Below are positions 15,227-24,420 of a stretch of 47,469 nucleotides of DNA, piece by piece. Location: NCBI GenBank assembly GCA_944332535.1, contig CALVKE010000038.1, positions 1 through 47,469 of the forward strand, read 5' to 3'. This DNA is from an uncultured Bacilli bacterium (GTDB taxonomy: Bacteria > Bacillota_I > Bacilli_A > RF39 > UBA660). The translations under genes were made by a program, and so were the position numbers. Below the pieces are notes generated by a model. That model made no database searches. It saw nothing but the letters and a program-made list of their open reading frames with translations, and was not told where the DNA came from. Position 1 is the first letter of the stretch, and every line of letters starts with the position of its first letter.

Positions 15227-15951
15227 CGTTCTTTCACCTTCTTTTTAGGATGTTGAATCAAAATAAATACGATGGTATAAAACATATTCACCATATATCT
15301 TATGGGTTTGATAATGCCACCATGCATGCTTTCTCCTGCCTTTCTAAGGCGCATTTTAACTGGAATTTCTTTAATTTTATATCCTTCTAATAACATTTCA
15401 ATAATTAAATTGGCATCTGGAAATTCTGGATATCCTCCCATTTCAGAATAACGATCGATCACTTTTTTATTGATACACTGAAATCCAGATAAAGGGTCTG
15501 CTATTTTTTCTTTACAAAATAATTTAATCATCCCAGAAAACAACTTAGTTCCGAGTTTCCGAAAAAAAGGGGCTGGATAACCCATATCTTTTAAATATCT
15601 GGATCCAATCGTAATATCATAGTTGCCTTCTTTAGCCGCCTCATATAATTTTAATGCTTCCTTTGCAATATGTTGTCCGTCCGCATCAAACTGAATCACA
15701 TAATCATAATCGTACAGATTCGCATATTTAATTCCCGTTTGCACAGCCATCGCGTATCCCATATTAAATACTCCTGTGATACATTTTACCTTATTTTTTC
15801 TTACAATTTCTTCGGTTGCATCTTTCGATGAGTCATTAATTACTAGAATATCTGCAAAACTAGCGTCTTTTTTAATTTCTTTTAATACTTTTTCAATATT
15901 TTTTTCTTCATTATACGCTGGGATGACAAATAACACCTTTTCTTTTTCCAC
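15223..15951 (-). CDS. Polyprenyl-phosphate sugar synthase-like GT2 (GacI/DPM1 type)
   Basis: A 242-residue GT-A enzyme: VLFVIPAYNEEKNI (about 6-19), VINDSSKDAT, FNMGYAMAVQTGIKYA, QFDADGQH (DXD) and DPLSGFQCINKKVI. This matches the DPM1-like group that charges undecaprenyl phosphate with a sugar. A single hydrophobic stretch (about 217-232) lies near the basic C terminus. The start is a GTG at 15951, 8 bases after AAGGAGG; the family's short N terminus supports it. It sits between a GT-C-like DUF2142 gene and a DUF2304 gene, as in lipid-linked side-chain systems: the product would be flipped and used outside by the GT-C. Confidence 0.87.
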   Translation of the reverse strand: MEKEKVLFVIPAYNEEKNIEKVLKEIKKDASFADILVINDSSKDATEEIVRKNKVKCITGVFNMGYAMAVQTGIKYANLYDYDYVIQFDADGQHIAKEALKLYEAAKEGNYDITIGSRYLKDMGYPAPFFRKLGTKLFSGMIKLFCKEKIADPLSGFQCINKKVIDRYSEMGGYPEFPDANLIIEMLLEGYKIKEIPVKMRLRKAGESMHGGIIKPIRYMVNMFYTIVFILIQHPKKKVKER

Positions 15952-15964
15952 GATGATTACCTCC

Positions 15965-18085
15965 TTATAAAAAATAATGAATAATTGTATTGATTACATT
16001 AAAATGAACAAAAATGATAAGGGCTGTATAAACGAGTCCTATTTTAGGAAAGAATAGATATCGTTTCTTATTACATAATAGAAGGAATGGTAAAATAGCA
16101 ATCGGTAAGAAATATCTTCCTTGTACTCCTTCTGCTACGCTTGCTCCAACAGAGGTCCAGGTTAAATACATTCCAAAAATAGTAAGTAAGAAAATCACTG
16201 CAAATACGCTTATCATTCCGATCTTCTCCCATTTCGTGTATTCTTCTTTTTCTTTGATTAAGAAGGGAGAAAGTAATAAGAGTAAGATATAAATATTAAT
16301 AACCATTCGATCAATAGAAATGTTAAACCAACCGAGTTCTACGCCGAAAAAACTATCCCAGTAAAATGTTGCATTTGTTCCGATCGTATTAATAAATACT
16401 CGCAAAATAGAAAATGGATGCGATAATAGATTGGATAGTTGAGAACCCAAACTAATATTTTTTACTGCGACTTCCTCACTGACCACTTGTGTTGGAGTCA
16501 TTGCATGAAGAATGTATAGTCCAATACATACAAGGATAGATGCAATCGTAAAGAGGACAATTCTTTTTTTATCTTTAGTTGGGACCCATTCTTTTTTCAT
16601 AAATAAAAGAAGAAGACTCAGCAAAACGAGAGGAATATAGACGTATTTCATGCAAGCAACCAATAACATGGATAATAATAGTAATACTTGTTGCTTTTTG
16701 GTCACTTTCTTCTTTCGCTTTAGTAAATATAAGATATAACATATATAGAAAATACCAAACATATTCATCATGGAATCTGCGGATACCGAAATTGCTTGTT
16801 GCAACCACATTGGATTTAGAAAGTAGATTGTTAAAACGAGCTTTCCGATCGGTAATATTTTGATAGAGAAATAAGCAAGTAGTAAGAAAACGATAAAAGT
16901 GAGGATTCTTGCCAAGTAAAATCCTACGAAATAAGGTAGATGAAATACCTTTCCCAAAGAAAGTCCTATAATAGATGGAAGATAGGAAACAATACTATAA
17001 CCAGATGCCGTAGACTTTCCCATTTCGCCATTCGGAGGCGTCAATAGTAGATCATTTAACTGCTGGTAACTTTTTAAATTAGAACTATTATTGTCTTCTA
17101 CTATTTTAGGAATCTCTACATAGGTTCCAGTATCTTCTAAAACACCTTGTGTTATTTTATAGGCAGAAGCATAGTGAACGATCTCATCCGGAACGTGCGT
17201 TGGAGGGAGAAACAAAAGATATCCAAGGCCAATTGGAATCGCAAAAAGAAGAAAATAATCTTCTATTTTACGAGTGTGTCTTGATTCTTGATAAGCTTGT
17301 AGAAAAAGAAGAATTTCGCCACATAATAATAGGCCCCCAAAGCATAAATAAGAAAAGGTAAAATGATAATAAAGGTGGATAATAAACACGTATAACAAAC
17401 CGAGCGATAAGCCACTCAATAAGAAATAAATAATGTAAAAAATAGTTTTTTTCTTAAGGAATGGTAGGTATGAATGAATCTTTTCGTTTTTCCATACCTG
17501 TAAATAAAAATAAAAGCTAATGACAAAAAGGAAGAGGAAAAGTACTAAAATTCCTGCTAAAAACACTGTATCTCCCGTTAAAATGATAGCACTCTGATAA
17601 GGATAATGCTCCTCTTTTATTTCAACGTATTCCTCCCTTTGATTACTTTCTTTTCCATAAATTGCAATTTTTTCTTCTTCTTCGCACTCTCTACACTGTA
17701 GTTCAAAACTCAATAGCTTTCCTTTACTATCTCCTATTTTGTCAAAGGAAAATACGACGTAGGTGTTATCTGTAATATCGTCTGTCTTTAAATCTACTTT
17801 TCGAATCTCCTCTCCCTGGCTGTTTCTTAGAGTGAAATCTAATGTTTTATCTTCTATTGTCTGTTGATAGGTTCCTAATTTTATAGCAATTGAATCTAAA
17901 TTATCTACACTTGAATAAAAGAATTGCGTCACACTATTGTCTTGATAAATATTCGTATAGACCAAATCGTCTGAACCTCGATAATTTTCTACATGATAAA
18001 AGTTGCCTTTCAACAAAATCCCTATTAAGGAAATAGAGCATAAAAGAAATAAGCCAAATAAAATTTTATTCTTATTCTTTTTCAT
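15965..18085 (-). CDS. DUF2142 polytopic membrane protein, GT-C-like
   Basis: A 706-residue membrane protein. After a first helix (about 8-25) comes an outward domain of about 140 residues, then some 12 more helices. Diagnostic DUF2142 blocks are LPPTHVPDEIVHYASAYKI (about 295-312), NPMWLQQAISVSADSMMNMFG, and WDSFFGVELGWFN. The PDE motif in the first long outer loop parallels the metal-binding acidic loop of GT-C glycosyltransferases that use polyprenyl-phosphate sugars. By analogy with GacL it may add a side-chain sugar to the growing or exported glycan outside the membrane. It overlaps the upstream tandem-GT2 gene by 14 bases, and the GacI/GacJ-like genes follow it. Specificity is unknown. 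Confidence 0.82.
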   Translation of the reverse strand: MKKNKNKILFGLFLLCSISLIGILLKGNFYHVENYRGSDDLVYTNIYQDNSVTQFFYSSVDNLDSIAIKLGTYQQTIEDKTLDFTLRNSQGEEIRKVDLKTDDITDNTYVVFSFDKIGDSKGKLLSFELQCRECEEEEKIAIYGKESNQREEYVEIKEEHYPYQSAIILTGDTVFLAGILVLFLFLFVISFYFYLQVWKNEKIHSYLPFLKKKTIFYIIYFLLSGLSLGLLYVFIIHLYYHFTFSYLCFGGLLLCGEILLFLQAYQESRHTRKIEDYFLLFAIPIGLGYLLFLPPTHVPDEIVHYASAYKITQGVLEDTGTYVEIPKIVEDNNSSNLKSYQQLNDLLLTPPNGEMGKSTASGYSIVSYLPSIIGLSLGKVFHLPYFVGFYLARILTFIVFLLLAYFSIKILPIGKLVLTIYFLNPMWLQQAISVSADSMMNMFGIFYICYILYLLKRKKKVTKKQQVLLLLSMLLVACMKYVYIPLVLLSLLLLFMKKEWVPTKDKKRIVLFTIASILVCIGLYILHAMTPTQVVSEEVAVKNISLGSQLSNLLSHPFSILRVFINTIGTNATFYWDSFFGVELGWFNISIDRMVINIYILLLLLSPFLIKEKEEYTKWEKIGMISVFAVIFLLTIFGMYLTWTSVGASVAEGVQGRYFLPIAILPFLLLCNKKRYLFFPKIGLVYTALIIFVHFNVINTIIHYFL

Positions 18086-20189
18086 TTTTCTCTACCTCCT
18101 TTTTATCTAGTACAAAACACATTTCTTTACTTAGATTCGGGTTATAAAAAGGATCATTTTGTAATATTTTTTTCCACTTTTTTTTCATATATTCCGTGGA
18201 ATACTGCAATTCTTTTGCTTTTTCGGGACTTTGGCTCTTGCCACGACTTAACGATTCATAATGATAAAGCTCTACTTGTGGTAAACAGATATTATAGTAG
18301 CCTTTTTCTAGTAATTTTAAGCAAAAATCAATGTCATTATAATTTATTTCTAATTCTTCTGTTAATCCGTTCACTTCAAAGTATTTCTTTTTATCAACCA
18401 TTAGACAGGCTCCAGTAACAGCAGCATAATTATAAGGAACAAGTAATCTTCCCGCTAGGGCAGATGCAAATTTGTCTTTTAGATAGTACGCATGATTTGC
18501 AATCTTTTCTTCCCCTACTCCTACTACTACTCCAGCATGTTGAATCTTTCCATTTGCAAATAAAAGCTTTGCTCCTACTGCGCCAATGCGTTCTTGCATT
18601 GCATAACCTAACATGATTTCTAACCACTCTCCATCGATTACTTCCACATCATTGTTTAACAGTAATAAATAGTCTCCTTCGGCATGCTTTGCTCCTATGT
18701 TGTTAATTTTTGAATAATTAAACTTTTCTGGATATTCCATCACTTTTAAATTATCGTGCTCTTCTTGTAATTTTCGCAATCCTTCCATCGTATGTGCTTC
18801 TTGACTATTGTTATCGATTATGATCACTTCATAATTTTGGTACTTCGTTTTTTGATATATCGAATTTACACAGGTCTCTACAAGCCCTATTTTGTCTTTT
18901 GTTGGAATGATAATAGAGACTTTCGGATTATTTTTCATTTCATATTTTAAAATATAGGAAGTTGCTATATTAGCGATCGATGCTTTGATTTTTCTTCTTT
19001 TTAAGGCATCTTCTAATGCTTTTATTCCACTCATGCTAGCATAACTTTTATTATCTGTCGTCATGGAAGTGGATCCTTCTATCATTCTCCAATGATATAA
19101 AATTTTAGGAATATGGTAAATGTTTTGTGTTTGTTCCGTAAAGCGGAGCATTAAGTCATAGTCTTGTGCTCCTTCATACCCTTTCCTAAAGTTTCCTATT
19201 TGCTTTACAAGTGATGTTCTTAACAACGCAAAGTGACAAATATAGTTATGACTTAGCAAGGTATCTGGCGACCAGTCTGGTTTAAAATGTGGGTCACATC
19301 TTCTTCCAAATGGATCTATTTTATCTTCATCCGTATAAATAAGATCTAAGTTTTTATTTTTGTTTAACGCTTTTACTACTTCGTAAAGAGCATTTTTGTC
19401 TAATATATCATCATTATCCATTAGACCAATAAATTCTCCTCTGGCAATCTTTAGTGCAGAATTACTTGCTTTGGAAATATGACCATTTTTCTTTCGATAA
19501 ACAACATGCACTTTGTCATATTTTTTTTCCATTTCTTTTAATAGTTGAATCGTTTCTTGATTCGTAGAAGCATCATCGGCGATACAAAGTTCAAAATTTG
19601 GATATGTTTGCAGCATTACAGATTCTATTGCCTCTTTTAGATATTTTGCATCGACATTATAAACAGGCATAATGATCGAAATGAATGGCATGTAGGAAAA
19701 CTTTTGATAAGAAGAAGATTGGGGATTTTCCCGCAGCCAATCATTATAATCTTCTATGCTGAAAAGTTGATAGAAACGTTCCTCTTTTGACCGATTCAAA
19801 ATAATCCGTTTGATAAATAAGGAGGCATATTCTTTTAATTTCTTAGGGGGGATGAAAAAGTGATACTCTCTCCAGAGAAACTGAATATTTCGTTTTATAT
19901 AAGAGCATTTTCTAGTACGATTTCGCTTTCTTTGTAAAGAAGCGAGAGAGGTTTGATAAAGAAGTGTCTCTTTCTTTTTTTCTATGCAATAAACCATCAA
20001 CTTTTTTCCTTCTTTTGGACAAGCAAACATAAAAGAAAAACGACAATCAGAAAGATTCGGATTTTCCTCTAGCAAAACTTGTTGATCTAATAAAACTTTT
20101 AATTGACTTCGGTTAGAAGGAAGAGTTCCAGAAATATATAAATCTGCAGTATCTTCCAATAACTCGATCTTCTCTATTTCCTGTTTCAT
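18072..20189 (-). CDS. Tandem-domain family 2 glycosyltransferase
   Basis: A 705-residue protein with two GT2 domains. The first (about 168-400) has ISIIMPVYNVDAKYL, CIADDASTNQE, GLMDNDDILD and IYTDEDKID. The second (about 420-690) has VSIIIPTKDKIGLVETCV, IIDNNSQEAHT, LLLLNNDVEVID and NYNDIDFCLKL. The first 160 residues resemble no domain I can name but look beta-rich. Two-domain GT2 enzymes of this type are usually rhamnan or O-antigen polymerising transferases that make two alternating linkages. That fits the adjacent rmlA, WsaF-like and ABC-export genes. The ribosome site AGGAGG is strong. Rhamnose as the substrate is inference. Confidence 0.85.
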   Translation of the reverse strand: MKQEIEKIELLEDTADLYISGTLPSNRSQLKVLLDQQVLLEENPNLSDCRFSFMFACPKEGKKLMVYCIEKKKETLLYQTSLASLQRKRNRTRKCSYIKRNIQFLWREYHFFIPPKKLKEYASLFIKRIILNRSKEERFYQLFSIEDYNDWLRENPQSSSYQKFSYMPFISIIMPVYNVDAKYLKEAIESVMLQTYPNFELCIADDASTNQETIQLLKEMEKKYDKVHVVYRKKNGHISKASNSALKIARGEFIGLMDNDDILDKNALYEVVKALNKNKNLDLIYTDEDKIDPFGRRCDPHFKPDWSPDTLLSHNYICHFALLRTSLVKQIGNFRKGYEGAQDYDLMLRFTEQTQNIYHIPKILYHWRMIEGSTSMTTDNKSYASMSGIKALEDALKRRKIKASIANIATSYILKYEMKNNPKVSIIIPTKDKIGLVETCVNSIYQKTKYQNYEVIIIDNNSQEAHTMEGLRKLQEEHDNLKVMEYPEKFNYSKINNIGAKHAEGDYLLLLNNDVEVIDGEWLEIMLGYAMQERIGAVGAKLLFANGKIQHAGVVVGVGEEKIANHAYYLKDKFASALAGRLLVPYNYAAVTGACLMVDKKKYFEVNGLTEELEINYNDIDFCLKLLEKGYYNICLPQVELYHYESLSRGKSQSPEKAKELQYSTEYMKKKWKKILQNDPFYNPNLSKEMCFVLDKKEVEKNEKE

Positions 20190-20202
20190 AGCTTCCTACC
20201 TC

Positions 20203-20970
20203 CTATAACTCTTCTGCAAATCTTTTTTCCAGTTTTTTAAATATTTTATGTCCTAAATATACCAAAATCATACTTAATAGTAACAGTAAGAAGAGATCTT
20301 GAAAAGGGGGAGCAGTTTTATATAATAAAATATCTCGATAACAAGTAATAATTTGAGTCATAGGATTTAATTCTAGAATCCATCTTACGTTTGCTGGAAA
20401 CATAGTACTATTATAGACAATTGGCGTTGCATAAAACAACATATTAATAAAGAAATTGATAATGTACTCTGCATCTCTTATATATACGTCAACAGCACTC
20501 GTAATAAAAATAATTCCTAGTGATAATAAATATTGTGCCAAGATGACGAGTGGTAAGAATAGGATATTATAACTAATTCCAATCCCACTAAAAATAACAA
20601 ATAAGAAGATTACAATAAAAGAAATTAGAAAGTTTACTAACCCACTTGTGGCAATCGAAATCGGTAAGATTTCTCTTGGAAAATAAACCTTTTTAATAAT
20701 TCCAGCGTTCATAAGAATGCAGGTGGTTCCCTGCATAATAGTGGTCGTAAAAATATTCCATGGAATGATACCAACTACTAGAAACGTTAAATAATTTTCT
20801 TGTGTTGTCTTTAAAATAAAAGGAAACACAATAGCATATATCAATGCAGAAAGAAGAGGATTGACAAAGGACCATAATATTCCTAAAAAAGATCCTTTGT
20901 ATTTACCACGAACTTCTTTTTTTACATTATTTTTTAATAATTCTCTATAATTGTATAACTCTTTTATCAT
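20203..20970 (-). CDS. wzm: ABC transporter permease for polysaccharide export (Wzm/RgpC/TagG type)
   Basis: A 255-residue ABC-2-type permease. The family's N-terminal signature is present (YRELLKNNVKKEVRGKYKGSFLGILWSFVNPLL, about 7-40), followed by six hydrophobic helices and a short basic tail. The usual partner ATPase gene lies 14 bases upstream. The family exports complete, undecaprenyl-linked polysaccharides such as O-antigens, rhamnans and teichoic acids to the outer face. GGGAGG lies 5 bases before the ATG. Length equals the family norm of about 255-270. Confidence 0.93.
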   Translation of the reverse strand: MIKELYNYRELLKNNVKKEVRGKYKGSFLGILWSFVNPLLSALIYAIVFPFILKTTQENYLTFLVVGIIPWNIFTTTIMQGTTCILMNAGIIKKVYFPREILPISIATSGLVNFLISFIVIFLFVIFSGIGISYNILFLPLVILAQYLLSLGIIFITSAVDVYIRDAEYIINFFINMLFYATPIVYNSTMFPANVRWILELNPMTQIITCYRDILLYKTAPPFQDLFLLLLLSMILVYLGHKIFKKLEKRFAEEL

Positions 20971-20984
20971 GGTTCCTCCCGTTT

Positions 20985-21713
20985 CTAACCACAGACTTTC
21001 AAATATTCTTCAATGACTTTATCAATTTTTCCATCCATTCTGATTTTTCCATCATAAATCCAAATACCCCTCGTACAAAGATTTCGAATCGCCTCTAAAC
21101 TATGGGAAACAATTACAATTGTTTTGTTACTGTTTTTTAATTGGTTCAATTTTTCGAAACACTTATCCTGAAAATGTTGATCTCCTACGGCTAAAATTTC
21201 ATCGATTAACAATATTTCAGCATCCACATTAATCGCAATCGAAAAGGCAAGACGCATGTACATTCCAGAGGAATACGTGCGAATGGGTTGGTCGATAAAC
21301 TCTTCTAGCTCTGAAAAAGCAATAATTTCATCTATTCTTTTTTCAATTTCTGCTTTCGTAAGGCCGAAAATAGAAGCATTGAAGTAAATGTTTTCTCTTC
21401 CTGTAAAATCTGGATGGAACCCTGCTCCAAGTTCCAATAAAGAAGTCAATTTCCCTTCTGTTTTAATTTCTCCAGAAGTAGGATAAATAATTTTGGTCAT
21501 TAATTTTAGAAGGGTTGATTTTCCACTTCCATTAGTTCCAATTAAAGCGACCGTCTCGCCCTTTTTAATTTTTAAATTAATATCTTTTAGAATCATTCTA
21601 GTTTCTACTTTGTTTTTTCGAAAAACAAGACGTTCTTTGAGGGTTGCGGGTTTGTCCGTTGCTATTTTAAAACTCTTGCTCATGTCCTTGATTATAATTG
21701 CATATTCTTTCAC
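20985..21713 (-). CDS. wzt: ABC transporter ATPase for polysaccharide export (Wzt/RgpD/TagH type)
   Basis: A 242-residue nucleotide-binding subunit. Walker A is GTNGSGKST (59-67), the Q/linker region LLELGAGFHPDFTGREN (92-107), the signature TYSSGMYMRLAFS (147-159) and Walker B EILLIDEILAVGD (166-178). It lacks the C-terminal carbohydrate-binding domain that O9a-type Wzt proteins use to recognise a capped chain end, so export is probably coupled to synthesis instead. The start is a GTG at 21713, 5 bases after GAGGTGA, and the ribosome site overlaps the TGA of the upstream GT4 gene. It pairs with the permease downstream. Confidence 0.94.
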   Translation of the reverse strand: MKEYAIIIKDMSKSFKIATDKPATLKERLVFRKNKVETRMILKDINLKIKKGETVALIGTNGSGKSTLLKLMTKIIYPTSGEIKTEGKLTSLLELGAGFHPDFTGRENIYFNASIFGLTKAEIEKRIDEIIAFSELEEFIDQPIRTYSSGMYMRLAFSIAINVDAEILLIDEILAVGDQHFQDKCFEKLNQLKNSNKTIVIVSHSLEAIRNLCTRGIWIYDGKIRMDGKIDKVIEEYLKVCG

Positions 21714-21717
21714 TTTT

Positions 21718-22890
21718 TCACCTCGGTAGGCATTCTAATTTTTGATAGACTTCTTCGATTAAGTGTGTTTTTGTCTCATTCAAATAGTTCTGACATACTT
21801 TCTCATAAGCCTTTTGCCCGATTTGTTTTCGAAACTTTGCATTCTGATAGAGCAGCTCTATTTTATCAAACCACTCACCAGGATTACAAAATAGACCATC
21901 TACCCCGTCACACACTAAATTTTGATAAACTTCTGTTGGTGTCATACAAGATGGAACTTTTACAATTCCGGCTTCAAAGAACTTTAACTCCGACTTAGCT
22001 TGATTAAAATCGTTGGCAACAAGAGGAATCATGTTAACGTCTACTCCTCCTATCTCATACTGTAGTTTTGGATAAGGAACTAGCTCTTCGAAGATTACCC
22101 TTCCTTGCGTTTGATACTTTTTCAATTTTCCTTCTAACTGCATAAATCCTACGATCTTTACATAAATATTTTGATATTTTTCTAGCAGCCGAACCAGATC
22201 TCGCTCCACTACGCGAAAATCATTCCGGTGAGATGGAGACCCACTAAAGTATCCAATCACAAATTTTTCTTTCTCTTCTTCCCTATTTTTTAAAACAATT
22301 TGGGATTCCTCTTCTTGTTCATGATTTAAAAAGTTCGGAATCACAAAAGTCGGCTTTTGATAATCTTCTTCTATCTTCTTTTTCAAAAAGTCCGTCGTTA
22401 CGATATAGGCATCACATCTTTTTGCTACCATTTCATATCCACTTGCGATAGAAAGATAAAGAGAAGTATTCGTTTTATTAAAAGACACACCAATATGATT
22501 CATAAAGGATGGAACATAATCTATTTTATAGAGAAGATCATCCATATCGTATACGATTGGAATTTTTTTCATATGAGCAAAATGAATCAAATTTTCAACC
22601 TCGATCGTCCAACTAGTTCTTTGAAAAATGAGAATATCTACAGTTTCCAAATAAGGCATTATCTTAGGAATTTCTTCACATAGAAAATAAGTAACTTCGT
22701 ATTTCTTGCTACTAGTTAGTGCTTCTCTTACATTGTAACAGCGGTAGCGAAAGGTAGAATTATCAAACTCATTTTTGATGTAGACAACCTTTTTTTTCTT
22801 AGACTTTTGAAGAAGGAGACGATATCTTTCCTGGTAGGAAAGAACTTGGAGAGGCATTTTAAATTCTTTACTACACTCTATTTTATACAT
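21718..22890 (-). CDS. Glycosyltransferase family 4-like (GT-B)
   Basis: A 390-residue protein with VVYIKNEFDNSTFRYRCYNV near the N terminus, IVYDMDDLLY in the first domain, FVIGYFSGSPSHRNDF at the domain junction and a C-terminal SELKFFEAGIVKVPSCMT block that takes the place of the EX7E motif. This is the GT4-type pattern seen in rhamnan and O-polysaccharide clusters. There are no membrane helices. It overlaps the WsaF-like gene by 8 bases and is followed 4 bases later by wzt, so the three are coupled. GAGGATC precedes the ATG. The specific sugar is unknown. Confidence 0.82.
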   Translation of the reverse strand: MYKIECSKEFKMPLQVLSYQERYRLLLQKSKKKKVVYIKNEFDNSTFRYRCYNVREALTSSKKYEVTYFLCEEIPKIMPYLETVDILIFQRTSWTIEVENLIHFAHMKKIPIVYDMDDLLYKIDYVPSFMNHIGVSFNKTNTSLYLSIASGYEMVAKRCDAYIVTTDFLKKKIEEDYQKPTFVIPNFLNHEQEEESQIVLKNREEEKEKFVIGYFSGSPSHRNDFRVVERDLVRLLEKYQNIYVKIVGFMQLEGKLKKYQTQGRVIFEELVPYPKLQYEIGGVDVNMIPLVANDFNQAKSELKFFEAGIVKVPSCMTPTEVYQNLVCDGVDGLFCNPGEWFDKIELLYQNAKFRKQIGQKAYEKVCQNYLNETKTHLIEEVYQKLECLPR

Positions 22891-24358
22891 CTTGATCCTC
22901 TAAAAAGTGATGCATATGAATGATCGAATCTTTTAGTGCTACATCCCAAGTTCCACCAGTATGAGAATTTTGCCAATTTTTCTTTCTTTGTTCCACGTCT
23001 TTCACAAGTTCTGCTCCTTTTCCTAGTGCCTCTACCATATCTTCTTTTTTTAAATCTGCTGTGATAATATTCTTTGAATAGTAATCTAGATTTTGTTTAT
23101 TGGCATAACGATTGGTTACACAAACTGCCCCTGCTGTGGTTGTATCAAGAGGCGGATAACTTGGATGAGGAGTATAAATCATGCTATAACATAAGTCCAC
23201 AGTAGATGCAAAATTACAATATTCTTTCCAATCCATTACTCCTAATTTTTTTACTTCCACTTCTGTATCAAAACAAAAATCAGGTACACTTTTGTCTCCT
23301 GCAGTGTAGACAACCCACTCCTCTGGGTTTAAGGTTCCGGATAAAAATGCTTCATTTAAATTATCTAATCCAAAATAGAAAATATTTCTTTGATGAGAAG
23401 GTCGTGCATAATAAAATAAACTATATTTTTTCTTTTTTGAAAAACTTGTCTTACTTGGTTTTAGAAGTTCCTCAGAAAAGACAGGTTCAAAATAAATCCC
23501 ATTTTCTCTTACATTTTGGTAACCGTTTGCACACAAATAATCATATAGTAATTTTGAATTTACGATTGGAATTAAGCGATTGTCCGTCAATGTATTATAG
23601 CAGCGTAAATGGTTATCCCCATGATCGTAAAAAAAGGTTTCTACTTCTTGCATAATATAAAATACCTTTCCCGTTATTTCAGGAGTATGTAATACGGCAT
23701 CGGCATTAGACCACATCGTACATAAAAAATGATCCTTTTCTGAAATTTCTAATCGTTGATTCGCATCCGTTGCAAAAAATTCCACTTTATTTGGCTTTGC
23801 TAAATGAAATAGATCCAAAAATTGATAGAAGATGCTCTCTTCTGGATTTTGGGCAATGATTCTCAAATCATAATGATATTGATTTACAAATTGAATCGCT
23901 AAAATTAAAGCGGTTGCTTTTCCACCAAAGAAACATCCTTTATCGAATCCATTGAACACAATATTCAAACGGGTATTTTCAATAGTAGTTGGAATGGTTC
24001 GAAAAGGAATGCTTTCGTTAAAATGGGCATTCAGTAAATCTGTTACCGTTCTTTGAAACTTGGTTTTTGGTCCAATAATTCTTTTGTCGTATTGACCAAA
24101 TCGGGTATAATGAACGATTGGATTGATTGTAATATGAAATTTATAATTGGCCCCTAGATAAAGATTATTATCAAACTCGGCACTAGGATTTCTTCCTTCT
24201 TTCCATCCGGAATAATAATAATGCTTTACTGGATCTACTCCGCTATCAACAATATCTGGATTTTGTGATAAATAATAAGTCGCATCAAAATAAGGACTAT
24301 TCTTAATGATCCAAATATTTCGAATATCGGATAGTTTTCTTTTTATTTTATGTATCAT
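22883..24358 (-). CDS. WsaF-like rhamnosyltransferase family protein
   Basis: A 491-residue protein. Residues about 20-65 carry the motif YYLSQNPDIVDSGVDPVKHY followed by GWKEGRNPSAEFD, a short module found at the front of many surface-glycan transferases. The rest matches the WsaF (beta-1,2-rhamnosyltransferase) GT-B layout. It has a GGKATALILAIQF loop, IMQEVETFFYDHGD, FYYARPSHQRNIFYFGL (a donor-side block) and PSYPPLDTTTAGAVCVTN near the C-terminal donor site. The gene is first after a strong promoter (24382-24410) and leads into GT4, wzt and wzm. GGAG lies 9 bases before the ATG. Rhamnose use is supported by rmlA nearby but remains inference. Confidence 0.82.
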   Translation of the reverse strand: MIHKIKRKLSDIRNIWIIKNSPYFDATYYLSQNPDIVDSGVDPVKHYYYSGWKEGRNPSAEFDNNLYLGANYKFHITINPIVHYTRFGQYDKRIIGPKTKFQRTVTDLLNAHFNESIPFRTIPTTIENTRLNIVFNGFDKGCFFGGKATALILAIQFVNQYHYDLRIIAQNPEESIFYQFLDLFHLAKPNKVEFFATDANQRLEISEKDHFLCTMWSNADAVLHTPEITGKVFYIMQEVETFFYDHGDNHLRCYNTLTDNRLIPIVNSKLLYDYLCANGYQNVRENGIYFEPVFSEELLKPSKTSFSKKKKYSLFYYARPSHQRNIFYFGLDNLNEAFLSGTLNPEEWVVYTAGDKSVPDFCFDTEVEVKKLGVMDWKEYCNFASTVDLCYSMIYTPHPSYPPLDTTTAGAVCVTNRYANKQNLDYYSKNIITADLKKEDMVEALGKGAELVKDVEQRKKNWQNSHTGGTWDVALKDSIIHMHHFLEDQDV

Positions 24359-24381
24359 CGTTATCGCTCCATTCTTTTGAT

Positions 24382-24410
24382 ATTATAATATATAATTCAA
24401 AATATGACAA
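24382..24410 (-). promoter_or_regulatory. Strong sigma-A-type promoter for the ABC-export gene set
   Basis: TTGTCA (24410-24405), a 17-base spacer and a perfect TATAAT (24387-24382) on the minus strand. The -35 box begins 11 bases after the stop of the methyltransferase gene, with no terminator between. The downstream set can therefore be read both from here and from the rmlA promoter. Confidence 0.75.
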
Positions 24411-24420
24411 GTTTCGACCC

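Noticed and set aside
23206-23655. Plus-strand 149-codon frame
   Set aside because: It is opposite to the WsaF-like gene, has no ribosome site and no recognisable domain.
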